Shown in pieces: positions 1 to 6,261 of a stretch of DNA of 8,599 nucleotides (position 1 is its first letter; the number at the start of each line of letters is the position of its first letter). The DNA lies in assembly GCA_017615445.1 (NCBI GenBank), contig JAGAAD010000028.1:1-8599 (forward strand), given 5' to 3'. The notes under the pieces are model-generated. The model made no database searches and was not told the origin of the DNA. It worked only from the letters and a program-made list of their open reading frames with translations. The stretch is from Bacteroidales bacterium. GTDB taxonomy: Bacteria > Bacteroidota > Bacteroidia > Bacteroidales > UBA932. Position numbers and translations under genes: made by a program.

Positions 1-14
1 ACGGGGTTTTGAAG

Positions 15-88
15 TGACTCCTACAGGACTCAAACCTGTAACCTTTTGATCCGTAGTCAAATGCTCTATTCAATTGAGCTAAGGAGCC
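15..88 (-). tRNA. tRNA-Arg (anticodon ACG)
   Basis: Read on the minus strand, 88 to 15 folds into a complete 74-nt cloverleaf. The acceptor stem is GGCTCCT with AGGAGTC (one G-U pair), discriminator base A. The D stem is GCTC/GAGC, the anticodon stem TTTGA/TCAAA with loop CTACGGA, and the T stem ACAGG/CCTGT with loop TTTGAGT. The anticodon ACG is at 54-52, so it should read CGN arginine codons after A34 is converted to inosine. CCA is not encoded: the bases after the discriminator are CTT, so CCA must be added enzymatically. It lies 32 bp downstream of rplS in the same orientation, and no separate promoter was identified, so read-through from rplS is possible. Confidence 0.96.
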
Positions 89-93
89 AGGTT

Positions 94-119
94 TCGGGGC
101 CCCTGGGGGCTGATCCCGA
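94..119 (-). other. GC-rich stem-loop between rplS and tRNA-Arg
   Basis: On the minus strand TCGGG (119-115) pairs with CCCGA (98-94). Inside it GCCC (110-107) pairs with GGGC (102-99) around a CCAG loop, leaving a bulged ATCA (114-111). It starts just after the rplS stop codon and ends 5 bp before the tRNA 5' end. No T-tract follows, so it does not look like a strong intrinsic terminator. It could be a weak terminator, a 3'-end stabiliser of the rplS mRNA, or a processing structure in front of the tRNA. Confidence 0.4.
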
Positions 120-120
120 T

Positions 121-501
121 TTATTCTTCGGTGGCAGGCTTCACGCTCATCTTCTTCTCGCGGATGCGGGCCTTCTTGCCGGAGAGCTTACGAAGGTAGA
201 AGATGCGGGCGCGACGGACGTGGCCGACTTTGTTCAGTTCGATTGCCTCGATGAAAGGTGACTCGTAAGGGAAAATCCTCTCGACACCGACACCGCCCGT
301 GACCTTGCGAACCGTAAAGGTCCTGGTGAAGGGGGTTGCACCGGAGATCTGGATGACCTGTCCCCTGAAGTTCTGAAGACGGAACTTGTCGCCTTCCTTG
401 ATTTTATATGTGACTGTGATGGTATCTCCTGCCTTGAACTGAGGATACTTTTCAGTCTTATTCTGAGCAAATGCCTGCTCAACCAGTTTAATAGCGTCCA
501 T
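121..501 (-). CDS. rplS: 50S ribosomal protein L19 (bL19)
   Basis: The 126-residue product is a full-length bL19, a protein of the large ribosomal subunit that lies at the interface with the 30S subunit. It begins MDAIKLVEQAF. The basic beta-rich body includes GDTITVTYKI, RGQVIQISG and the family hallmark VGVERIFPYESPFIEAIEL followed by HVRRARIFYLR, and it ends in a lysine/arginine-rich tail. The reading frame stays open 33 bp further upstream to another ATG at 534. The 501 start is preferred because it gives the normal bL19 N-terminus and length, and the extra residues (MTLHFLRHFVT) match nothing in the family. The gene has its own promoter (570-600) and lies downstream of dnaJ and upstream of tRNA-Arg, apart from the usual rpsP-rimM-trmD neighbourhood seen in many bacteria. 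Confidence 0.97.
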   Translation of the reverse strand: MDAIKLVEQAFAQNKTEKYPQFKAGDTITVTYKIKEGDKFRLQNFRGQVIQISGATPFTRTFTVRKVTGGVGVERIFPYESPFIEAIELNKVGHVRRARIFYLRKLSGKKARIREKKMSVKPATEE

Positions 502-565
502 TGTTACAAAATGTCTTAAAAAGTGCAGCGTCATCGAACCGTTTGAAGAGAGGCTGCGAAATGGG
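502..565 (-). promoter_or_regulatory. rplS 5' leader, possible weak hairpin
   Basis: If transcription starts a few bases past the -7 box, the rplS leader is about 60 to 65 nt. It contains GCAGC (557-553) complementary to GCTGC (529-525) across a 23-nt loop, followed by an AT-rich stretch up to the start codon. No Shine-Dalgarno sequence is seen, as is usual in Bacteroidota. Ribosomal protein leaders that bind their own product are known in bacteria, but this 5-bp pairing is weak and may be chance. Confidence 0.25.
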
Positions 566-569
566 ACTG

Positions 570-600
570 CAAAGATAGGACTATTTTCGAACTATCCAAA
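570..600 (-). promoter_or_regulatory. Bacteroides-type promoter of rplS
   Basis: On the minus strand a -33 element TTTG (600-597) is followed after exactly 19 bp by a -7 element TATCTTTG (577-570). This matches the Bacteroidetes primary sigma factor consensus TTTG-N19/21-TAnnTTTG in every defined position. Transcription should start around 563-567, giving rplS a leader of roughly 60 nt. The -33 box lies 7 bp past the dnaJ stop codon, so rplS can be expressed independently of the chaperone genes. Confidence 0.85.
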
Positions 601-607
601 AAATTAT

Positions 608-1783
608 TTAAAAAATATTCTTCTCTTTGTCGAAAATGGCTTTCTCATCACGGGACGGATCCGGCTTGAAGCTGCTGCTTGCACGCATTTCTTCAATTGC
701 GCGCTTCTCATCACGGGACAGTTTGTGAGGAATCCACACAAGAATCTTCACATACAGATCACCCTTGCCGTAGCCGTTAAGGGCAGGAAGGCCCTTGCCG
801 CGCAGGCGAGTGACGTAGCCGCTCTGGGTTCCGGCATCCAGCTTGAGTTTCTGCTCGCCGTCCAGGCAAGGGACTGCAATCTCGCAGCCGAGGATGGCGT
901 CCGTGACCGAAATTATCTTCGTGAAGAAGAGGTTGTTGCCGTCCCTCTTCAGGTTCTCGTCCTCGATTTCCTCGATCACGACCAGCAGGTCTCCGTTCAC
1001 GCCGTTGTGAGGTGCGCTATGGCCCTCTCCCCTGACGGTAATCTGCATTCCGGCCTCAACGCCGGCCGGGATCTTGATCGAAACCGTCTCTTTCTTGCGG
1101 ATGAGGCCGGTTCCGCCGCAGGTGCGGCATGGATTGGTGACTATCTCGCCTTCGCCGCCGCACTGGGGGCAGACGTTGTAGGTGATGGTCCTGCCGAAGA
1201 GGCTGTTCGTCACGTGCTGGACCTGGCCGGCGCCCTTGCAGGTCGGGCAGGTCTTGATATCGGACGAGTTCTTCGCGCCCTTGCCGCCGCAGTCCGGGCA
1301 GGGACGGTTGCGCTCGAGGGTAACTTCCTTCACGCAGCCGTTCGCGATCTCGGCCAGGGTCAGGCGAACGCGGGTCCTGATGTCGCGGCCGCGCTGCTTG
1401 CGCCTGCCTTCCTGGGGTCCGCCGAAACCGCCGCCGAAGCCGAAGGCGATGCCGAAACTGCCGAACGCGCCCCCGAACAGGTTGTTCAGGATGTCGTTCA
1501 GGCTGCCGAAGCCCTGGCTCCAGTCCTGCGCGCCTGCGCCGTCCACTCCGGCGAAGCCGAACTGGTCATACTTCTGGCGCTTGGCGGGATCGCTCAGCAC
1601 GGAATAGGCCTCCGAGGCTTCCTTGAACTTTTCCTCGGCGGTCTTCTTTTCTTCGTCCGTTCCGTTCACCCAGCGATCCGGGTGCCACTTCAAAGCGGCC
1701 TTTCTATAGGCCTGCTTGATATCGTCCTCAGAGGCTCCTTTCTGGAGCCCGAGCACTTCGTAGTAATCTCTTTTTTCTGCCAT
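608..1783 (-). CDS. dnaJ: Molecular chaperone DnaJ (Hsp40, type I)
   Basis: DnaJ delivers unfolded clients to DnaK in the cytoplasm and stimulates its ATPase. The 391 residues show the full type I layout. The J domain (about 5-75) has HPD at 34-36. A Gly/Phe-rich linker (about 76-123) follows. The zinc-binding region has four intact CxxCxGxG repeats: CPDCGGKG (162-169), CPTCKGAG (179-186), CPQCGGEG (205-212) and CRTCGGTG (219-226). The C-terminal client-binding domains run to about residue 355. The start lies 2 bp after the grpE stop, with GGGAG (1795-1791) 7 bp upstream as a possible ribosome binding site, so the pair is very likely co-transcribed. The C-terminal tail contains a second SRDEK motif encoded by a short repeat. 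No terminator is visible after the stop. Confidence 0.98.
   Translation of the reverse strand: MAEKRDYYEVLGLQKGASEDDIKQAYRKAALKWHPDRWVNGTDEEKKTAEEKFKEASEAYSVLSDPAKRQKYDQFGFAGVDGAGAQDWSQGFGSLNDILNNLFGGAFGSFGIAFGFGGGFGGPQEGRRKQRGRDIRTRVRLTLAEIANGCVKEVTLERNRPCPDCGGKGAKNSSDIKTCPTCKGAGQVQHVTNSLFGRTITYNVCPQCGGEGEIVTNPCRTCGGTGLIRKKETVSIKIPAGVEAGMQITVRGEGHSAPHNGVNGDLLVVIEEIEDENLKRDGNNLFFTKIISVTDAILGCEIAVPCLDGEQKLKLDAGTQSGYVTRLRGKGLPALNGYGKGDLYVKILVWIPHKLSRDEKRAIEEMRASSSFKPDPSRDEKAIFDKEKNIF
642..719. repeat. 15-bp perfect direct repeat within dnaJ 3' end
   Basis: TTCTCATCACGGGAC occurs at 642-656 and again at 705-719 (plus strand). The copies are 63 bp apart, exactly 21 codons, and both encode SRDEK in the dnaJ frame (residues 356-360 and 377-381). 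Similarity of the flanks fades at once at DNA level, with only loose protein similarity afterwards. It may be the relic of a small in-frame duplication that lengthened the DnaJ tail, or coincidence. Confidence 0.6.
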
Positions 1784-1785
1784 AA

Positions 1786-2289
1786 CTATGCTCCCACTAC
1801 TACCTTAGCGTAGCGTATTACCTTTCCGCCCAGCATATATCCGGTCTGGACAACGTCCAGCACCTTGCCCTTCATATCCTCCGAAGGAGCCGGGAACTGG
1901 GTCACGGCTTCGTGGTAGTCCACATCGAATACTTCGCCTTTCGCTTTGATAGCTTCCAGGCCGCAGCCTTTCAGATAGGCCATCAATTTATCGTAGATCA
2001 AAGCAGTTCCCTGCTTCGCAGCTTCATCCTCCGACTTTTCGAGAATCTGAAGAGCCCTCTCGCAGTCGTCCAGCACAGGAAGCAACCCCTTGATGGTGTC
2101 CGCGGCGGCGGTGGCCACCAGATTGAGCTTCTCCTCGGCGCTGCGCCTGCGGAAAGTCTCGAACTCGGCCATCAGACGCAGATAGTCGTCGTGCTCCTTG
2201 GACAATTTGTCAGTGAGCTCGGCGATTTTTTCCTTATCCTGAACCTGCTTGCTTTTCTTCTGCTCCTTTTCTACACTATCTTTTGCCAT
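1786..2289 (-). CDS. grpE: Nucleotide exchange factor GrpE
   Basis: GrpE is the homodimeric cytoplasmic cofactor that releases ADP from DnaK, completing the DnaK-DnaJ cycle. The 167-residue product has a charged, lysine/glutamate-rich N-terminus (1-30) leading into the long dimerisation helix (about 20-80), which contains [13 protein letters not shown] (37-49). A four-helix-bundle segment follows, with [12 protein letters not shown] at 69-80. The C-terminal beta domain that contacts DnaK is present, with FDVDYHEAV (121-129) and the family signature [19 protein letters not shown] (147-165). Length is slightly short of E. coli GrpE (197) because of a shorter N-terminus. The start at 2289 follows a 73-bp gap after the nucleoside kinase that holds tandem inverted repeats, and no consensus promoter could be assigned there. 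Confidence 0.97.
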   Translation of the reverse strand: MAKDSVEKEQKKSKQVQDKEKIAELTDKLSKEHDDYLRLMAEFETFRRRSAEEKLNLVATAAADTIKGLLPVLDDCERALQILEKSEDEAAKQGTALIYDKLMAYLKGCGLEAIKAKGEVFDVDYHEAVTQFPAPSEDMKGKVLDVVQTGYMLGGKVIRYAKVVVGA

Positions 2290-2307
2290 AATACACGAAT
2301 ATCTTTA

Positions 2308-2338
2308 CCCTCTGATAATCAAAACCTTTGCCAGAGGG
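2308..2338 (-). other. Inverted repeat / stem-loop 18 bp upstream of grpE
   Basis: On the minus strand CCCTCTG (2338-2332) is perfectly complementary to CAGAGGG (2314-2308). The 17-nt loop contains a nested hairpin, CAAA (2330-2327) with TTTG (2323-2320) around a GGT loop, so the whole folds as two stacked stems with an internal loop (G opposite ATTAT). No T-tract follows (the next bases are TAAAGAT), which argues against a standard intrinsic terminator. It may be a structured grpE leader, a protein-binding operator or an RNA processing site. Confidence 0.55.
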
Positions 2339-2369
2339 CTTTTAGTGCCATTTTGTCAATAACTAAAAG
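2339..2369 (-). other. AT-rich inverted repeat spanning the kinase stop codon
   Basis: CTTTTAGT (2369-2362, minus strand) and ACTAAAAG (2346-2339) are perfect complements separated by 15 nt. The first arm includes the stop codon of the nucleoside kinase (2365-2363). It abuts the CCCTCTG/CAGAGGG repeat at 2308-2338 with no base between them. It does not resemble the CIRCE heat-shock operator (TTAGCACTC-N9-GAGTGCTAA). Role unknown: a terminator-like element for the upstream operon or a regulatory site for grpE-dnaJ are both possible. Confidence 0.5.
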
Positions 2370-3358
2370 AGTTTCTGTCCGCCGATGAACTCCCTCATGA
2401 TGCTGGTCGCGGGGATAGCTTCAATCTCTTCCGTCTTCAGAGCGATAAACTTCTGGAGCAATTCCACCAGGTCGTGAGCCTTTTCATATGCCGGAGACTG
2501 CGGCCCGATCTGCTTGAGCAGCGGTTCGGCGTAGTACTTCAAGACCGGCATATCGTAGAGGGTGGAAGAGTTGAAAACCACGTCCGCGCGGTCCTCGTAG
2601 GGGAAGATGTTAAGAGTCTCGCCCCTGCGGACGGACGGCCAGCGGAGGATGTTCTCCTCGGGCGAGATGCCGCGGGTGCGGGCGTCACGCACGATCCTGC
2701 GAAGCAGGCGCTTGTCGGTGGTGCTGTTATGGACCTTCTCGCCGCCGGGCAGGGCCGAAAGGGCGGAGATGTAGATGCGGAAAATCTTGCTCTGGTCCAC
2801 GCTCGGCGTGAGCGCCGGATTCAGGGCGTGGATGCCCTCCATGAACAGCATGTCGTTCGGGCCTAGCTTCATTCGCGTGCCGTCGAACTCGCGGCAGCCC
2901 TTCACGAAGTTGAACTTCGGAATCTCGATTTCTTCGCCCGCCAGCAGCTGGTTCAACTGCTCGCCGAGGAAGTCTATGTCCATTCCGTAGAGCGACTCGA
3001 AATCGTAGTTGCCGTTCTCGTCCTTCGGGGTTTTCTCCCTGTCCACGAAATAGTTGTCAAGCTCGATAACCTTCGGCGTGAGGCCGATCACACGGCACTG
3101 CTGGGCGATTCGAAGAGACGAGGAAGTCTTGCCGCTGGAGGACGGGCCGGACATCATCACGATGCGGGTCTTGTCCTTGCGCCAGGAGATTTCGTTGGCT
3201 ATCTCGGCGTACTTACGCTCCTGGCGCGCTTCGCAGAGATTGATGAGCGGAATAGCCTTCCCATCCAGAAGGGTGTCGTTGACCTTCTGGACGGTGTCTA
3301 TTCCGATTGCCGAACACCAGTCGGCGTATTCCTGCCTTGCGGCTTCGATTTTGGTCAT
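2363..3358 (-). CDS. Nucleoside (uridine) kinase family P-loop protein, short form
   Basis: The 331-residue cytoplasmic protein belongs to the uridine kinase/phosphoribulokinase fold, whose members phosphorylate nucleosides such as uridine using ATP or GTP. It has a Walker A motif GPSSSGKT at 71-78, the segment ELDNYF (99-104) matching the catalytic-Asp strand of uridine kinase, MEGIHALN (173-180) at the Walker B position, and RRIVRDARTRG (220-230), the conserved arginine-rich lid motif. Bacteroidota commonly carry a form of about 550 residues with a TGS/threonyl-tRNA-synthetase-like N-terminal region. Here the protein starts near the kinase part, and the sequence upstream is occupied by potD, so the N-terminal part is absent, not merely missed. 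It starts 4 bp after the potD stop, so it is probably the last gene of the transporter operon. The natural substrate cannot be read from the sequence. Confidence 0.85.
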   Translation of the reverse strand: MTKIEAARQEYADWCSAIGIDTVQKVNDTLLDGKAIPLINLCEARQERKYAEIANEISWRKDKTRIVMMSGPSSSGKTSSSLRIAQQCRVIGLTPKVIELDNYFVDREKTPKDENGNYDFESLYGMDIDFLGEQLNQLLAGEEIEIPKFNFVKGCREFDGTRMKLGPNDMLFMEGIHALNPALTPSVDQSKIFRIYISALSALPGGEKVHNSTTDKRLLRRIVRDARTRGISPEENILRWPSVRRGETLNIFPYEDRADVVFNSSTLYDMPVLKYYAEPLLKQIGPQSPAYEKAHDLVELLQKFIALKTEEIEAIPATSIMREFIGGQKLF

Positions 3359-3362
3359 AACT

Positions 3363-4676
3363 CTAACGGCGGCGTTTCTTGGAAGTGCGGCGCGAGCGCT
3401 TGGATGCGGCGCTCACGGCGAAATAGACCACACCGGCCACAAACACCACTGCAATCACTATGTAGGTCAATGCGCCGGCCTGGCTGCCCTTCACGTCCTG
3501 CCACATGGAGAGGAGTTTCTCGGTGTCCTGGCCCCAGTCGTGTTCGAGAGCGCAACGGTCAATGACGGACTTGTCCGGGAAGAGGACGGGGTCCACGCAA
3601 ACGGCGGTGGCCTCAGGGCCGAAGAAATAGGAAAGGTCCACGGGCTCATACTCTTCCTCGTCTATCATCGCCTCGAGCACCTCGGGGGCGGCGCAAGACG
3701 GAGAATAACCCATCTCCTCGAAATTGCGGATGGCCACATCCGGGCGGCACATGAAATCGATCCAATAGAGAGCGGCCTTCGTGTTCTTGGCATATTTGGG
3801 GATGACCCAGCCGTCGAACCAGACGGTGGATCCTTCCTCGGGAACCACATAATCCAGGGTCACGCCCACGGACGCAGCCTCTTCGATAGCCCACTTCGCA
3901 TCGCCGCTCCAGTTGAGCGAAACGTACGCGCGGTTCTTGGTCATCTGCTCCTTTCCAAGGTCTGCCTCCCAACCGCAGACGCCGGGCTTGACCTGAAGGA
4001 GATAGTCCTTCACGGCCGCAAGCGACTCGTCGGACGAATCCATCATCAGTTCCTGAAGGGTGACGGCGCCGCTCTTGAGTTCCTCCTGCTTGAGGTAGAT
4101 CAGCACCGGGCCGTAGACATCCCTAGGTGCGTCCTTGATGAGAATCTTGCCAGCGAACTTAGGGTTGCGCACGACATCCCAGGTGGAAGCCTCCTCCCTG
4201 GTCACGAAAGTCGTGTTGTAGATAATGCCGGTGGTGCCCCACATATAGGCCACCGAATAATCATTGGCATCGATCGAGGGGTTAATTGCGCGGAACATCT
4301 TCTCGATGTAGGGCGAACGGCACTCCTGGATGTAGTTTGGCGTGCTGCCGAGCGCCGAGAAATCAAGAGGCAGTATCAAGCCGTTGTTCAGCATCCTCTC
4401 GATGATGTAGTCCGACGGGCAGACCACGTCGTAGTCTTCGTGGCCGTTCTCGATCTTGGAGAGCATGGACTCGTTCACGTCGAAGGTCATGTAGATAACC
4501 TCGATCTGTTCTCCCGTCTGCTCGAAATACCACTTCTCGAAGTCTTCCACAACGCCTTCCGCGATGTAGTCGGACCAGTTGTAGACCTTGAGGACGGTGT
4601 TCCTGTCCTTCGCCGAGAGGGTCAGGGCAGAGAAAAGAGCCGCCGCGAGGGCGAAAGCTTTAATGGACTGTCTCAT
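3363..4676 (-). CDS. potD: Spermidine/putrescine ABC transporter substrate-binding protein, membrane-anchored
   Basis: This is the polyamine-binding receptor that hands substrate to PotBC. The 437-residue product has an N-terminal signal sequence (about 1-22, FALAAALFSALTLSA), with no lipobox cysteine. The mature domain follows the PotD fold: VYNWSDYI (31-38, with the Trp and Tyr that contact polyamine in E. coli PotD), CPSDYIIERM (86-95), RDVYG (185-189), WSGDAKWA (256-263) and VWFDGWVIP (285-293, with the Trp-x-Asp that binds an amine). E. coli PotD is 348 residues. The extra length here includes a C-terminal hydrophobic helix (about 402-424) and a strongly basic tail (KRSRR, KKRRR). That predicts a periplasmic domain tethered to the inner membrane with the tail in the cytoplasm. 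Its ATG overlaps the potC stop by 4 bp. Substrate could be spermidine, putrescine or a related amine. Confidence 0.92.
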   Translation of the reverse strand: MRQSIKAFALAAALFSALTLSAKDRNTVLKVYNWSDYIAEGVVEDFEKWYFEQTGEQIEVIYMTFDVNESMLSKIENGHEDYDVVCPSDYIIERMLNNGLILPLDFSALGSTPNYIQECRSPYIEKMFRAINPSIDANDYSVAYMWGTTGIIYNTTFVTREEASTWDVVRNPKFAGKILIKDAPRDVYGPVLIYLKQEELKSGAVTLQELMMDSSDESLAAVKDYLLQVKPGVCGWEADLGKEQMTKNRAYVSLNWSGDAKWAIEEAASVGVTLDYVVPEEGSTVWFDGWVIPKYAKNTKAALYWIDFMCRPDVAIRNFEEMGYSPSCAAPEVLEAMIDEEEYEPVDLSYFFGPEATAVCVDPVLFPDKSVIDRCALEHDWGQDTEKLLSMWQDVKGSQAGALTYIVIAVVFVAGVVYFAVSAASKRSRRTSKKRRR

Positions 4677-5485
4677 ATTTCCTGTTGTTTTTGTTTGCGG
4701 AACGAACGGAGGTTCACAATCAGCAGCACGACCAGCACAAGCAGGAAGATGAGGGTCATCATAGGCTTGAGCTCGGGAGTGAGGCCGCCTTTGCGGACGT
4801 CCGAATAAATAAAAGTGGATAAGGTGTCTATGCCTGAAGATCCGGCGGTGAAATAGGTCACCGCGAAATCGTCCAGACTCATCGTAAATGCGAGAATGAA
4901 ACCGGAAATCATGCCGGGGCGCAGCAGCGGCACAAGGACCTTCCGGAGCGCTTGCATCGGAGTGGCTCCGAGATCCAGCGCCGCTTCGTAGATGTTGGGA
5001 TTCATCTGCGAAAGCTTTGGAAGCACATTCAGCACCACATAGGGCGTGCAGAAGGTGACGTGCGCCAGGATGATGGTCGTATATCCCTTTGTCACGTGCA
5101 GGAACACGAACAGCAGAAAGAGCGACACACCGGTGATGATGTCCGGGTTCAGCATCGGGATATTGTTCAGGAACTGAATCGCCCTGCGACGCCTTCCGCT
5201 GAGGTTATAGATTCCTATCGCGGCGAGAGTGCCCAGGATGGTGCTTATCAGCGAAGCGATCAGAGCGATCACCACCGTGTTCTTCAGCGCCACCAGTAGC
5301 GCGGCCGAATTGGAGGTGGCCCCGGTGAACAGGGATTCATAGAGATTGAAGGTGAATCCCGTCCAGTTGCCGAGCGATTTCGCCTCCGTGAAAGAGAACA
5401 TTGCGATGAAGACGATGGGGGCGTAGATCACCAGCAGAATAAGCCACAGATAGGCTTTAGCGATAATTCTTCCTCCTGTCCTCAT
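4673..5485 (-). CDS. potC: Spermidine/putrescine ABC transporter permease PotC
   Basis: PotC is one of the two inner-membrane subunits that form the polyamine channel with PotB. The 270-residue product has a first membrane helix at about 11-31 and further helices at about 68-92, 115-131, 138-155, 190-206 and 241-258. The cytoplasmic EAA loop that docks onto PotA is clear at 167-176 (EAALDLGATP), followed by a basic and hydrophobic stretch typical of these permeases. The start at 5485 is chosen over an in-frame ATG at 5593. It gives the family N-terminus, overlaps the potB stop as ATGA, and has AAGGAGG 9 bp upstream, whereas the longer form would add 36 non-membrane residues from within potB. 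The stop overlaps the potD start by 4 bp, suggesting translational coupling. Confidence 0.95.
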   Translation of the reverse strand: MRTGGRIIAKAYLWLILLVIYAPIVFIAMFSFTEAKSLGNWTGFTFNLYESLFTGATSNSAALLVALKNTVVIALIASLISTILGTLAAIGIYNLSGRRRRAIQFLNNIPMLNPDIITGVSLFLLFVFLHVTKGYTTIILAHVTFCTPYVVLNVLPKLSQMNPNIYEAALDLGATPMQALRKVLVPLLRPGMISGFILAFTMSLDDFAVTYFTAGSSGIDTLSTFIYSDVRKGGLTPELKPMMTLIFLLVLVVLLIVNLRSFRKQKQQEI

Positions 5486-6258
5486 ACCGTCGCCCCTCCT
5501 TCGACCGTCTCGGAATTCTTGCTTCCGGGTATCAGAGTGGTCACTCCGATAATTATAAGCATTATGAACGACAGGGCCGCTCCCTGGTTCCACATCAGAT
5601 TGTTGAACTGCTCCTGAATCACCGAGCCGAACAGCATGATGGTGTTGTTCGTGAGGATTTCAGACACGGCGAAGGTGCTGACTGTGGGCATGAAGACCAT
5701 CATCACTCCACTCGCCACACCGGGCAGCGACAGCGGAAGGGTGACCTTCATGAACACTTTCACCGGGCTCGCGCCCAGATCCTGCGCCGCCTCCGCATAG
5801 GACTTGTCCATCTTGTCCAGGACGTTGTAGATGGGGTAGATCATAAACGGCAGGTAGTCGTAGGCCATACCGAAGAGCAGAGTCCCCTTCCCCAGCCCGA
5901 TGCCGAGCACATTGAAAATCTCGGCTGTGGCCATAGTCCTCATCAGGGCGTTGATCCACATCGGGAGGATGAAGAGCACCGCCGTGACCGCCGAGCGGTT
6001 GAGCGACTTGTCAGCCAGGATATATGCGACCGGATAGCCTATCAGGATGCAGATAATGGTGTTCTCGAGAGCCACCTCCAGCGACACGAGGAACGAGTTG
6101 ATTATCTTCGGGTCCGTGAAGAAAGCGCCCATGTTCGCCAGGGTGAAGCGGCCGTCCGCGTCCGTGAGGGCATAGACGCCGATCAGGACCAGCGGCAGCA
6201 CCACGAACAGGACCAGAAAAATAAGGTAAGGCAGAGCCCAGGCCGATCTTTTTCCCAT
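5482..6258 (-). CDS. potB: Spermidine/putrescine ABC transporter permease PotB
   Basis: PotB is the second channel-forming inner-membrane subunit of the polyamine importer. The 258-residue product opens with a short basic stretch (MGKR) and a strong hydrophobic helix (about 8-31). Helices follow at about 62-82, 91-109, 127-147, 175-196 and 225-243. The EAA loop is at 155-164 (EAAQDLGASP), the contact site for PotA. The protein is slightly shorter than E. coli PotB, mainly at the C-terminus, which ends soon after the last helix. The start lies 3 bp after the potA stop, and the TGA stop overlaps the potC ATG by 4 bp. Confidence 0.95.
   Translation of the reverse strand: MGKRSAWALPYLIFLVLFVVLPLVLIGVYALTDADGRFTLANMGAFFTDPKIINSFLVSLEVALENTIICILIGYPVAYILADKSLNRSAVTAVLFILPMWINALMRTMATAEIFNVLGIGLGKGTLLFGMAYDYLPFMIYPIYNVLDKMDKSYAEAAQDLGASPVKVFMKVTLPLSLPGVASGVMMVFMPTVSTFAVSEILTNNTIMLFGSVIQEQFNNLMWNQGAALSFIMLIIIGVTTLIPGSKNSETVEGGATV
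5495..5501 (-). promoter_or_regulatory. Shine-Dalgarno-like site of potC
   Basis: AAGGAGG (5501-5495, minus strand) lies 9 bp before the potC ATG, inside the last codons of potB. It supports the 5485 start. Such strong Shine-Dalgarno matches are uncommon in Bacteroidota, so it may also simply reflect the potB codons for Glu-Gly-Gly. Confidence 0.45.
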
Positions 6259-6261
6259 CTT

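Noticed and set aside
597..620. Intrinsic terminator after dnaJ
   Set aside because: There are A/T runs around the stop codon but no GC stem in front of them, and the region is accounted for by the last dnaJ codons and the rplS -33 box.
725..1813. 362-codon plus-strand open frame opposite dnaJ
   Set aside because: Its Ala/Leu/Gly-rich product mirrors the Gly-rich and Cys-rich codons of dnaJ, which has every expected motif on the other strand.
2290..2330. Possible grpE promoter TTTG-N18-TATTCGTG
   Set aside because: The -7 element mismatches the consensus at two of its defined bases and would place the transcription start at or inside the grpE start codon.
4610..4676. Lipoprotein signal for PotD
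   Set aside because: The signal region has no cysteine after the hydrophobic core, so lipid anchoring is not supported; the C-terminal helix is the likely anchor.
3054..4808. 584-codon plus-strand open frame opposite the kinase, potD and the end of potC
   Set aside because: It is antisense to three genes with clear motifs; the product resembles no family and crosses unrelated gene boundaries.
5486..5593. Upstream in-frame start for potC adding 36 residues
   Set aside because: The extension lies inside potB, is hydrophilic and not permease-like. The 5485 start gives the normal N-terminus with an ATGA overlap and a Shine-Dalgarno match.
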